Assembly (NCBI GenBank): GCA_017550335.1
Contig: JAFZPM010000026.1
Coordinates: 1-64,000 of the forward strand
DNA from: Paludibacteraceae bacterium
GTDB lineage: Bacteria > Bacteroidota > Bacteroidia > Bacteroidales > Paludibacteraceae
Direction of reading: 5' to 3'
DNA length: 64,000 nucleotides
Positions 24,827-33,354 of the stretch are shown one piece after another; the first letter of the stretch is position 1, and every line of letters begins with the position of its first letter. The notes below the pieces were generated by a model. That model was not told the DNA's origin. It saw only the letters and a list, made by a program, of their open reading frames with translations, and did not search any database. A program made the position numbers and the translations under genes.

Positions 24827-27800
24827 ATGAATCTTACGAACCTGACATCTCCGTTTGGAGCCGCTAGGAAAAAGCTGGATGAGCTGTTGTCGACAAAGGA
24901 AAGACGTTATTTGGCGTATTCCTTTGCCTTGTCCTTGCTGTGTTTCGGGTTAGGCATTATCACACAGAGTTTGTACTTCAAGGATACTTTCCGGAGCGTG
25001 GATGTGGAGGCTTTCCAAAACTGTCTTTACGGGAAGGAGGAATTCGCGAAGTCGTGGATGGAGCGTATCCGTAAGAAAATCGCGGAGGGACAGCTGTCCG
25101 ACATCTACAATGAGACTTCTTTGTATGACGAGTCGGAAAAGAACGAGGTGGATTTCCATGTCTACAAGGGGGATTCCTTGTTGTTTTGGAGCCGGGATGT
25201 GGTAGGAGGCCAGTCGGATGTCGATTTTGACCTGGAGAAGAGCGTATTCGTCAGGTCTGACAACATGTGCATGGTTGCCCTGCAGACTTTCTTCAGGGAA
25301 TACCGGTGCGTGGCCATGATAAAGATAAAGGAGAGCTATTCCCAGAAGCAGAATAGCAGTTGGAATTCATTCGCCAAATCGTTCGACTTGCCGGGGAGTG
25401 TGATTGTCTCCGAGGTCCAGCAGGATGGCTTCTCCCCGATATTCTCAAGTTCAGGCAACTATCTTTTCTCCATCCAGCGCATGCCGTTGTATGAGGGAAA
25501 TATGTTGTTGTTCTCCATCTCCGTCTTTTTCTGGGTGGTGGCTGTGGTGGCCTTGTTCTTCTTCGCGGATCGTCTGCTGAAGTGGAGCGAGCATGTCAGC
25601 CGCAAGAAGCGGACATTGGTATGGATCGGGGTATGCCTCTTCTTCCCCGCCATGATGTACATCGTCTCGGTGTTCCATGTGCCGCCGGTTTTGTTCCGCC
25701 GGTTCTCCGATGCGTTGTCGTATTCGTCCGTGTTGGCACCTTCGGCGGATTATCTGTTTGTCTATGCGTTGTTCTTTGGTGGGTTCCTTCTGCTTTTGCG
25801 GCGTAACCTGGACCTTCCTCGGAATGTGGTGAAGGATGATCCGTGGTTCCGGAAGTTCTACATCATCTTGGTGCTGAAGTTTTTCGTCTTCGTCGCCTTT
25901 TCAGCGTTATATCTTTACATCCTCAGCCTTGTCTATGACTCCAATGTGAATCTGGCTCTCCCGTCCATCCAGGAGGTGAACAGGATGTCGATATGCTCCA
26001 TTCTGCTGATGATGTTGTGGGCGTACTTGCTCTACGAGTGCTTGAATAAGTACAGGGTCTTGTACGTGGTGCGTTCCAATATCCGTTTCATCCTGGGCGC
26101 ACATCTCGTCTTGTCGGCCATCGGTGTCGCCTTGTTTGGTTACTTCCTGTCATGGGTGGACGCATGTTTGTTCCTCTTCTTCTCTTTGGTGATCCTATAT
26201 ATTGAGGTGGTGGATGTTTTCCTGAAGTTGAACATGTTCGTGAAGACGGTTATCACCTCGTTCCTGTTGGTGAACTTTATTGTCGTCCTCGCCTATTGGC
26301 ACAGTGAACAGAAGTGTACTTCGGAGTATGGGAAGATGGCGAAGGATGTCGCGATGAACAATTGTGTGAGGGAGGACCCTATCGCGGAGATTGTCTTGAA
26401 GGATTATGATCCTTATATCTTCGCCGATTCCGTTTTGTCCACTTTGGTTAATTCCGACGAGCCGCTCCGTGACTCGTTATGCCTGACCCATCTGACGGAC
26501 ACGTACCTGCGGGTATTCAAGGAGTCGTACAGTATGAGGGTGCAGATTGAGGATGAGAACAATAAGGGATTGAGCTTGTGGCGAGCAGGCCTCGGTGCTG
26601 TCTCGTACGATTCGTTCAACGTGGTGAGGCGCTCTTTCCGTGCGTTGGAGACCGGCTCGCATTTCTATGCGTGTGCCGACGAGGCCTTCTCCATATCGTT
26701 CTTGGGTATCCTTCCTATGGGGAAGAACACCCTGTATGTCAAGTTGTATCCTCGCCTTTCCCGTGAGATACATGGGCTTTCCGTCCCGCGGCGCAACAAG
26801 AAGGAGATCGGGGTGGAGTATTCCTTGGCTAAGTATTGCGGGTCGGCGCTCTGCTACTCCGATGGTATCTTCCGTTATCCCGCCAACTCACATTGGTTGC
26901 CTCGTCCGTATGTGACTGACGGGGAGGAACCTAGTTTCACGATGAAAAGTAATGGTTACACCCATTATGTATATTATTTGGAGGATGGCGACATCTATGC
27001 TGTCACAAGTGTGCCGGATCGACAGAGCTATGTCTACGTGATTTTCGTCACGTTCCTCTTCTCGATATACTTGTTCATCTCCCTCTGTTATTTCTTCTAC
27101 AATAATGTGAGACGGAGGAAACATGACGGCAAACGATCCTTCGTGGCCACCATGCAGACGATCTTCATCTTCCCTATGGTGGCTTCGTTCTTCATCCTGT
27201 CGGCGGTCACTTTCCCTTTCTTCTCCAGACAATATGAGAAGACCCACCACACGGATATGCGCGATAAATCGTACGTCGCACAGCATAACCTGCAGGATGT
27301 GATCGGCTATTCGACGAGGATGCAGGGGCACCAGAAGGAGATCGATGAATACGTGAGGAATGTCTCCGATTTCTATCAGATGGATGTGTTCCTGTACGAT
27401 GTGGAGGGTAAGCTATTCTCTTGCTCCAGACCTATCGTCACCCCGCGTGACAAGATGCGCATGATACTCATGAACCCGCGGATGAAGTTCTGCCAGATCC
27501 AGGAACTCTATGTGTTGGAGAAGTATGGTCGAATGGACTGCTACTCCAATTATGTGCCGGTGTATAACAACCGGAACGAGTGCGTCGGCTACCTGAAACT
27601 GGTCTCCATCTGGAACTATTACCACTTGAAGACCCAGTTGTTCAACATCATGGTGGTCATCGTGGACATCTACCTCTTCGTGATGGTATTCTCCATCATC
27701 ATCATCTGGTTGCTGAATAGGCGGACGGTGAAGCCGTTGTCCATGCTGACGGAGCGTTTCGCGGAGGTGCGTCTGACGGGGGAGAACACCATGATCCGTT

Positions 27801-28576
27801 ACGATGCCAAGGATGAGTTGGGAGATCTGGTGCGGCAATACAACAAGATGGTGGGACAGCTGGAGGAGAGCGCCAAGAAACTGGTGGAGTCGGAGAGGGA
27901 CTTCGCATGGCGGGACATGGCGCGCCGTATCGCCCATGAAGTGAAAAACCCGCTGACCCCGATGAAACTCTGCGTGCAACAGTGCCAGAGGAAGAAACGG
28001 ATGAACTCGGCGGACTTCGACGCCTATTTCGATAAGTCATGCGATATCCTGATCGAGCAGATCGACACGTTGGCGGACATCGCCACGTCATTCTCCTCCT
28101 TCGCCAAGGCCTCCGAGTCTAAATTGGAGAAAGTGGATATCCTCCAGAAGCTGGAACAGGTGGTCTCCCTCTTCGAGAACAACGAGGATGGCGTGGTATT
28201 CACCTTGGAGAAGAACGGCTTCGAACATTCCTATGTGATGATGGACGAGAAGCACTCCCTGCAGATGTTCACGAACCTTTTCAGCAATGCGATACAATCC
28301 ATCCCGGAGGAGACCTTCGGTGCCGTGAATGTGACTTTCGAGGAGAAGGACGGTTATGCGTTGATCTCCATTGAGGACAATGGTTGCGGTGTGTCGGAGG
28401 AGGCCCGTCAGAAGATGTTCATACCGAACTTCACCACGAAGACCAGCGGCATGGGCTTGGGCATGGCTATTGTGAAGAGCGTGCTCGATGCCGCGCATGG
28501 CGAAATCACTTTCCAATCGGAGTTGGAGGTGGGTACAACTTTCTATATAAAAATTCCTTTGTGTGAGGAGGTGTAG
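24827..28576 (+). CDS. Large multi-TM sensor histidine kinase (NtrY-like)
   Basis: 1,249 residues from the ATG at 24827 (a GTG lies two codons earlier). About ten membrane helices: one near 24-42, a cluster at 220-480, one near 745 and two flanking a sensor domain (about 785 and 945). A HAMP-like region follows at about 965-1020. The kinase core has the H-box RRIAHEVKNPLTPMK (phospho-acceptor His near 1037), N-box FTNLFSNAIQS, and ATP-binding DNGCGV and TSGMGLGMAIVKSVL. This H-box resembles NtrY. No response regulator is adjacent, so it may be an orphan kinase. It is immediately upstream of porQ (42 bp), but a functional link is only inferred. Confidence 0.86.
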   Translation: MNLTNLTSPFGAARKKLDELLSTKERRYLAYSFALSLLCFGLGIITQSLYFKDTFRSVDVEAFQNCLYGKEEFAKSWMERIRKKIAEGQLSDIYNETSLYDESEKNEVDFHVYKGDSLLFWSRDVVGGQSDVDFDLEKSVFVRSDNMCMVALQTFFREYRCVAMIKIKESYSQKQNSSWNSFAKSFDLPGSVIVSEVQQDGFSPIFSSSGNYLFSIQRMPLYEGNMLLFSISVFFWVVAVVALFFFADRLLKWSEHVSRKKRTLVWIGVCLFFPAMMYIVSVFHVPPVLFRRFSDALSYSSVLAPSADYLFVYALFFGGFLLLLRRNLDLPRNVVKDDPWFRKFYIILVLKFFVFVAFSALYLYILSLVYDSNVNLALPSIQEVNRMSICSILLMMLWAYLLYECLNKYRVLYVVRSNIRFILGAHLVLSAIGVALFGYFLSWVDACLFLFFSLVILYIEVVDVFLKLNMFVKTVITSFLLVNFIVVLAYWHSEQKCTSEYGKMAKDVAMNNCVREDPIAEIVLKDYDPYIFADSVLSTLVNSDEPLRDSLCLTHLTDTYLRVFKESYSMRVQIEDENNKGLSLWRAGLGAVSYDSFNVVRRSFRALETGSHFYACADEAFSISFLGILPMGKNTLYVKLYPRLSREIHGLSVPRRNKKEIGVEYSLAKYCGSALCYSDGIFRYPANSHWLPRPYVTDGEEPSFTMKSNGYTHYVYYLEDGDIYAVTSVPDRQSYVYVIFVTFLFSIYLFISLCYFFYNNVRRRKHDGKRSFVATMQTIFIFPMVASFFILSAVTFPFFSRQYEKTHHTDMRDKSYVAQHNLQDVIGYSTRMQGHQKEIDEYVRNVSDFYQMDVFLYDVEGKLFSCSRPIVTPRDKMRMILMNPRMKFCQIQELYVLEKYGRMDCYSNYVPVYNNRNECVGYLKLVSIWNYYHLKTQLFNIMVVIVDIYLFVMVFSIIIIWLLNRRTVKPLSMLTERFAEVRLTGENTMIRYDAKDELGDLVRQYNKMVGQLEESAKKLVESERDFAWRDMARRIAHEVKNPLTPMKLCVQQCQRKKRMNSADFDAYFDKSCDILIEQIDTLADIATSFSSFAKASESKLEKVDILQKLEQVVSLFENNEDGVVFTLEKNGFEHSYVMMDEKHSLQMFTNLFSNAIQSIPEETFGAVNVTFEEKDGYALISIEDNGCGVSEEARQKMFIPNFTTKTSGMGLGMAIVKSVLDAAHGEITFQSELEVGTTFYIKIPLCEEV

Positions 28577-28618
28577 TTACCCAAAAAATAACTATATTTG
28601 AACCCGAAAAAAAATTGT

Positions 28619-29677
28619 ATGACGGGACGAAAAAATATAGTGGGGAAGAAACTGCTGTTGTTCCTCTTTTCATGTGTGGTGCTGCCTTTCCTGGCGAATG
28701 CGGAGGCGGGCAAGGGCGTTTACCACTTTCTGAATCTGCCGTATGACGCTAAATTGGCGGGCTTGGGAGGCGAGAATGTCTCCTTGCAGGCTGCGGATGT
28801 GAACATGGCTCATGTCAATCCTGCTTTGCTCTCTACCGATGTGCATAACAAGGTGTCCGCCACTTACCTGAACTATATTGACGATGCGAACGCTGCGGCG
28901 CTTTCATACGCCTATGCCTTGGATAGTCTCAACTACTTCGGCGTGGGGCTCTTTTTCTTAGGATATGGTGAACTCCAAGGATATGACGAATTCGGTCAGC
29001 CTACGGGTGATTTCAGTGCGGGTGATCTCTGTCTCCGTATGAGCTATGCCCGTTATCTCGGTGCGAACATCAGGCTGGGAGTCTCCCTGAAACCCGTCTA
29101 TTCCCATATCGAGGACTACAGCAGTTTCGGACTGGCTGTGGACGTCGGTTTCAACTATTATAACAAAGAAAAACTCTTCTCGGTGGGCCTCGCCGCCCGT
29201 AACTATGGAGTGCAGTGCGTGAAGTATTACGATTCAGACAATAGGGAGATCCTCCCTTTCAATTTGCAGGTCGGCTTCTCGAAGGAGCTCGCCCATGCTC
29301 CGTTCCGTTTCTCGGTCACGTATGACCGTTTGAACGATTGGAACCTGGATTATTACAGACAGGTGAAACGGAAAGATGTGGTGGGAGAGGAGCCGGATTC
29401 GGATAAGATCAAGGGAGGTGATATGTTCTTCCGCCATATGATTTTCGGCGTGGATGTCTTGCTGGGCAAGAATTTCTACGTGGAGATGGCTTATAATCAT
29501 CGCAGGAAGCGGGAGTTCACGCTGGAGGAATCCAGGGGAGCCAATGGCTTCTCTTTCGGCGCGGGGCTTAAGGTGTATGCCTTTTCCCTTGACCTGGCCT
29601 ACTCACTCTATGCTCCGGCGGCGAATGCTTTCACTTTGACCCTGACGGCGGATTTAGAAAAATTCAGAAAAAAATGA
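28619..29677 (+). CDS. porQ: Type IX secretion system protein PorQ
   Basis: 352 residues from the ATG at 28619; an in-frame TTG at 28598 is less likely. A signal peptide (LLLFLFSCVVLPFLANA) leads to a PorV/PorQ-like outer-membrane barrel: FLNLPYDAKLAGLGGENVSL and NMAHVNPALLS near the N-terminus are the usual PorQ landmarks. PorQ belongs to the T9SS attachment complex that helps anchor sorted cargo to A-LPS at the cell surface. The gene overlaps cmk by 4 bp (ATGA), and the order porQ-cmk-ispH recurs in Bacteroidota. It fits with two T9SS cargo candidates in the window. Confidence 0.88.
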   Translation: MTGRKNIVGKKLLLFLFSCVVLPFLANAEAGKGVYHFLNLPYDAKLAGLGGENVSLQAADVNMAHVNPALLSTDVHNKVSATYLNYIDDANAAALSYAYALDSLNYFGVGLFFLGYGELQGYDEFGQPTGDFSAGDLCLRMSYARYLGANIRLGVSLKPVYSHIEDYSSFGLAVDVGFNYYNKEKLFSVGLAARNYGVQCVKYYDSDNREILPFNLQVGFSKELAHAPFRFSVTYDRLNDWNLDYYRQVKRKDVVGEEPDSDKIKGGDMFFRHMIFGVDVLLGKNFYVEMAYNHRRKREFTLEESRGANGFSFGAGLKVYAFSLDLAYSLYAPAANAFTLTLTADLEKFRKK

Positions 29678-30360
29678 AACGGATTATTGTGGCCATAGAT
29701 GGTTTCTCGTCATGCGGAAAAAGCACGATGGCGAAAGATCTGGCAAAGAGTGTGGGTTACGCTTATGTGGACAGCGGGGCGATGTATCGTTCCGTCACGT
29801 TGTATTGCCAAAGAAACGGATTGATACGGGACGGCATCGTGGATGAGGCTACCCTGAAGGAGAGGATCGGTGATATCCACATCGAATTCAAATTCAACGA
29901 GGAGAGCCAACGTAACGAGACTTATCTGAACGGAGAGAATGTCGAGGACGAGATCCGTACCTTGGCGGTCTCCAATCAGGTCAGCATCGTCAGCTCCATC
30001 GGATTTGTCCGTCGTGCGATGGTCGCTTTGCAGCAGTCGTACAGCAAGGATAAGGGCATCGTGATGGACGGTCGTGACATCGGCACAGTGGTCTTCCCTG
30101 ATGCGGAACTGAAGATTTTCCTGACAGCTTCTCCGGAAATAAGAGCCCAGCGTAGATACGATGAGTTGAAGAGGAAGGGGATGGAGGAGCCCTACGCGGA
30201 TATTCTGGAAAACGTGAAACAAAGGGATCATCTGGACATGACACGTGCCGAAAGTCCTCTTCGCAAGGCGGACGATGCCATCGAGTTGGACAATGGTGAG
30301 ATGACCATCGAAGAGCAAAGAGCGTGGTTGCTCGATATTTTCAAAGAGAGAGCGAAATGA
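29674..30360 (+). CDS. cmk: Cytidylate kinase
   Basis: 228 residues. P-loop GFSSCGKS (10-17), then YVDSGAMYRSVTLYC, DGRDIGTVVFPDAELKIFLTA (in pieces: DGRDIGTVVFP and KIFLTAS) and RDHLDMTRAESPLRKADDAI (in pieces: RDHLDMTRAESPL and ADDAIELD), all typical of CMP kinase. It phosphorylates CMP and dCMP. Overlaps porQ by 4 bp upstream and ispH by 4 bp downstream, so the three are translationally coupled. Confidence 0.96.
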   Translation: MKRIIVAIDGFSSCGKSTMAKDLAKSVGYAYVDSGAMYRSVTLYCQRNGLIRDGIVDEATLKERIGDIHIEFKFNEESQRNETYLNGENVEDEIRTLAVSNQVSIVSSIGFVRRAMVALQQSYSKDKGIVMDGRDIGTVVFPDAELKIFLTASPEIRAQRRYDELKRKGMEEPYADILENVKQRDHLDMTRAESPLRKADDAIELDNGEMTIEEQRAWLLDIFKERAK

Positions 30361-31226
30361 TTATTGAGATTGACGACAATTCGGGATTCTGTTTCGGTGT
30401 GGTCACCGCAATCAAGAAGGCTGAAGAGGAATTGACACGTACCCCGAGACTTTACTGCTTGGGCGACATCGTCCACAACAGCATGGAGGTGGAACGCCTC
30501 TCCTCGAAGGGTCTGATATCGATTGACCGCGACACGTACCTGAATCTGCGCGACCAGAAAGTGCTTTTCAGGGCGCATGGCGAACCTCCTTCCACCTATC
30601 AGTACGCGAAGGAGAATAACCTTGAAATCATTGATGCCACTTGCCCTGTGGTGTTGAACTTGCAGAAGAAGATTAAACAGGCATACGAGGAGTCCAATCC
30701 GGAGGATACGCAGATTGTCATCTACGGCAAGAACGGGCATGCGGAGGTGAATGGTTTGGTAGGCCAGACCGAGGGAACCGCCGTTGTGGTGGAGGGCCTC
30801 TCCGATCTTGACAAGATAGATTTCTCCAAGCATATCAAAATGTTCTCCCAGACCACCAAGTCCATTGAGGGTTTCAACCATATCGTTGAGGCTATCGGAG
30901 AACGGGTGAAGCCTGGATGTAAGTTCGAGTACAACGATACGATCTGCAGACAGGTGGCGAACCGTATCCCGAAGATCGTTAATTTTGTGGCGAAACATGA
31001 ACTGGTCCTCTTCGTTAGCGGGAAGAAGAGTTCGAACGGGAAGGTCCTTTTCGACGAGTGCAGGAAGGTGAACCCGAACATCTACATGGTCTCCGACCTG
31101 GAGGATGTGGATTATACCATCTTCCTGGGAGTGAAGTCGGTGGGTATCTGTGGCGCCACCTCGACGCCGAAGTGGCTGATGGAGGCGTTGAAGAGGAGGA
31201 TTGAACAATATCAGAATTATTACTAA
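30357..31226 (+). CDS. ispH: 4-hydroxy-3-methylbut-2-enyl diphosphate reductase
   Basis: 289 residues from the ATG at 30357, which overlaps the cmk stop. The three conserved iron-sulfur Cys are present: Cys12 (GFCFGV), Cys96 (DATCPVV) and Cys197 ([11 protein letters not shown]). RAHGEPPS and [11 protein letters not shown] carry the conserved His, and [13 protein letters not shown] the C-terminal TSTP. IspH makes IPP and DMAPP in the MEP isoprenoid pathway using a 4Fe-4S cluster. Third gene of the porQ-cmk-ispH run; pfkA starts 17 bp later. Confidence 0.96.
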   Translation: MIIEIDDNSGFCFGVVTAIKKAEEELTRTPRLYCLGDIVHNSMEVERLSSKGLISIDRDTYLNLRDQKVLFRAHGEPPSTYQYAKENNLEIIDATCPVVLNLQKKIKQAYEESNPEDTQIVIYGKNGHAEVNGLVGQTEGTAVVVEGLSDLDKIDFSKHIKMFSQTTKSIEGFNHIVEAIGERVKPGCKFEYNDTICRQVANRIPKIVNFVAKHELVLFVSGKKSSNGKVLFDECRKVNPNIYMVSDLEDVDYTIFLGVKSVGICGATSTPKWLMEALKRRIEQYQNYY

Positions 31227-31243
31227 GCACTATACATAACATT

Positions 31244-32227
31244 ATGAAGTATCAAATAAACTGTATCGGAATCTTGACGTCTGGAGGTGACGCTCCTGGT
31301 ATGAACGCGGCCATCCGTGCCGTGACGCGTGCCGCCATATTCCGTGGAATTAAGGTGAAGGGTATATACCGTGGTTACCGTGGACTCATCTTGGACGAGA
31401 TACATGAGTTCCAGACTCAGAGCGTGAGCAACATCATCCAGCAGGGTGGTACCATTCTGCGTACGGCCCGTTGCAAGGAGTTCATGACCGAGGAGGGCCG
31501 TAAGAAGGCATACGAGACCATGCAACAGGAGGAGATCGATGCCTTGGTTGTGTTGGGAGGCGATGGTACTTTCACGGGTGCCCGCATCTTCGCGCAGGAG
31601 TTTAACGTGCCGGTCATCGGTGTGCCTTGCACCATCGACAACGACTTGTGCGGAACGGATTACACCATCGGCTACGACACTGCCTTGAACACGATTGTGG
31701 ATGCGGTCGATAAGATCCGTGACACCGCCAACTCTCACGAACGTCTCTTCTTCATCGAGGTGATGGGTCGTGACGCTGGTTTCCTCGCCATCAATTCAGC
31801 ATTGGCCTCTGGTGCTGAGGCTGCCATCATCCCGGAGATGGTGACGGGAGAGGACCAATTGGAGGCGCTGATCCAACGCGGGTTCCGTAAGTCGAAGAAC
31901 AGTAGTATTGTTATCGTGGCTGAAAGTGAGTTGACGGGCGGTGCTGTGGGTATCGCGGAGCGTTTGAAGAAGAACCATCCTGAATACGATGCCAGGATTA
32001 CCATCTTGGGTCACATCCAGAGGGGTGGTACACCGTCGGCGCATGACCGTATCTTGGCGAGCCGTTTGGGTGCCGCTGCCATCGACGCATTGCTGGAGGA
32101 GCAACGTAACATCATGGTGGGCGTCGATGACGATAAGATCGTTTATGTACCGTTCACCAAGGCCATCAAGGATGATAAGCCATTTGACTATCAGTTGATG
32201 GAGGTGCTGAAGATCCTCTCTTGCTGA
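31244..32227 (+). CDS. pfkA: ATP-dependent 6-phosphofructokinase
   Basis: 327 residues. [15 protein letters not shown] at the start, GGDGTFTGA (ATP-type Gly rather than the Asp of PPi enzymes), [20 protein letters not shown] (in pieces: [10 protein letters not shown] and IGYDTALNT) and [15 protein letters not shown]. It phosphorylates fructose 6-phosphate, the committed step of glycolysis. It follows ispH by 17 bp and ends the run that begins with porQ. Confidence 0.95.
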   Translation: MKYQINCIGILTSGGDAPGMNAAIRAVTRAAIFRGIKVKGIYRGYRGLILDEIHEFQTQSVSNIIQQGGTILRTARCKEFMTEEGRKKAYETMQQEEIDALVVLGGDGTFTGARIFAQEFNVPVIGVPCTIDNDLCGTDYTIGYDTALNTIVDAVDKIRDTANSHERLFFIEVMGRDAGFLAINSALASGAEAAIIPEMVTGEDQLEALIQRGFRKSKNSSIVIVAESELTGGAVGIAERLKKNHPEYDARITILGHIQRGGTPSAHDRILASRLGAAAIDALLEEQRNIMVGVDDDKIVYVPFTKAIKDDKPFDYQLMEVLKILSC

Positions 32228-32250
32228 TCCGTTTTTGGGGAACTTCGCGG

Positions 32251-32355
32251 AGTGTGTATCAGAATGTGGATGGCGGCTGAAGGGTGCGTCTCCACATGCA
32301 TGTCCGTGCATCTTTTGGAATAGGAGGATGTGACGGTGCGATTTTGATACACGCT
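32251..32355 (+). ncRNA. Possible structured RNA closed by a 15-bp stem
   Basis: AGTGTGTATCAGAAT (32251-32265) pairs with ATTTTGATACACGCT (32341-32355) over 15 bp with two G-U wobbles. Inside are two smaller hairpins: GTGGA/TCCAC (32266-32270 with 32291-32295) and ATGCA/TGCAT (32296-32300 with 32307-32311). The element begins 24 bp after pfkA and ends 31 bp before the SGNH gene, so it may be a 5' leader of the latter or an independent RNA. The pairing is seen in sequence; function is inferred and no known family was recognised. Confidence 0.4.
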
Positions 32356-32386
32356 TTGCTCCTGATATCCCTTTGAATTTATAGAC

Positions 32387-33088
32387 ATGAAGAATAACAG
32401 GTTTTTACTGATTGCCTCGTTGGCGCTGAACGTTGTGCTGACGGGTGTGTGCTTGTACGGACATTTCTCCAAGGGAGAGGAAAATGTGCGGCGGGTTGCC
32501 ATTTCGCCGGAAAAAAGTGTCGCGCCTGCCTTTCAGATGGAGGTGAACGATGATGACATTGTCTTCATGGGTGAGGTTCGTTTAGGTGCATGCAATTGGT
32601 CCATGTTGCTGGCGAATGAGCGTTGTAAGACGTTGGCCTTCAGAAGCAACACCCTTCAGGAGGAAAACAATCGGTTGGATATGTTGTTCAAGGATGTTTC
32701 TCCGAGGAAGTTCTTCCTGATGTACGGGGAACAGGAGTTGTTGGATGGTGCCGAGGTGGGCGAAATATCGCAGGAATATGAGCGGTTGGTTGCCCGGCTG
32801 AAGGAGCGCTTCCCTTCGACGGAGATTGTGCTGATGACCGTGTTGCCGATGGGACGGCAGGGAAGCAACGAGTTGAACCTTGCGATGACGCAGAAGGTGA
32901 ATACCCTGAATATTTTCGTGAGGTCGATCGCCTCCCGCTATGGTTATCCTTGCATTGACATGTCCAAGGAGTTCGTTACGCCCGAGGGGTTGTTGGACCC
33001 GCACTATAGTACGCCTGACGGATTCCATCTGAATTATGCCGCATATGTCATGTTGAAGGAGCGCGTGAACGATTTTGTGCGGAATTGA
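32387..33088 (+). CDS. Membrane-anchored SGNH/GDSL hydrolase-like protein lacking the usual nucleophile
   Basis: 233 residues. An N-terminal anchor (FLLIASLALNVVLTGVCLYG) is followed by an SGNH-like fold. Block I, which normally reads GDS with the catalytic Ser, is here FMGEVRLGACNW. The final block is intact, DGFHLNYAAYVMLKE, with the Asp-x-x-His pair. Loss of the nucleophile with retention of the C-terminal dyad suggests either a non-catalytic binding protein or a changed mechanism. It stands alone between pfkA and the giant surface-protein gene. The fold assignment is reasonable; the activity is unknown. Confidence 0.65.
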   Translation: MKNNRFLLIASLALNVVLTGVCLYGHFSKGEENVRRVAISPEKSVAPAFQMEVNDDDIVFMGEVRLGACNWSMLLANERCKTLAFRSNTLQEENNRLDMLFKDVSPRKFFLMYGEQELLDGAEVGEISQEYERLVARLKERFPSTEIVLMTVLPMGRQGSNELNLAMTQKVNTLNIFVRSIASRYGYPCIDMSKEFVTPEGLLDPHYSTPDGFHLNYAAYVMLKERVNDFVRN

Positions 33089-33155
33089 GCCTTTTTATCC
33101 ACCTTTTTTGTCGAAAAAACAGTGATTAGTGTATAATCTTACATGAAAAAATTTT

Positions 33156-33182
33156 TTGTTTGGTTCTAATTACTTATTTTTG
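33156..33182 (+). promoter_or_regulatory. Possible promoter of the giant surface-protein gene
   Basis: TTG (33156-33158), 16 bp, TATTTTTG (33175-33182). The -7 box is an exact match but the spacing is short. It would give a leader of about 165 nt. Confidence 0.35.
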
Positions 33183-33354
33183 TCGGATAAGTGTGTCGTG
33201 GCGCTTCGTTATAACCATGGAAAACCGGTGGTGAGGAGAGGGTTTGATGCACTGTATGAAATGGGTGCTTGTAGTGAGTGCTTGATTGTATGTAAAGTTA
33301 GGTCGTCCCGCCTTTGTTGGATAGTGAATGCGGTACGGCATCGGGTGTAGTGAA

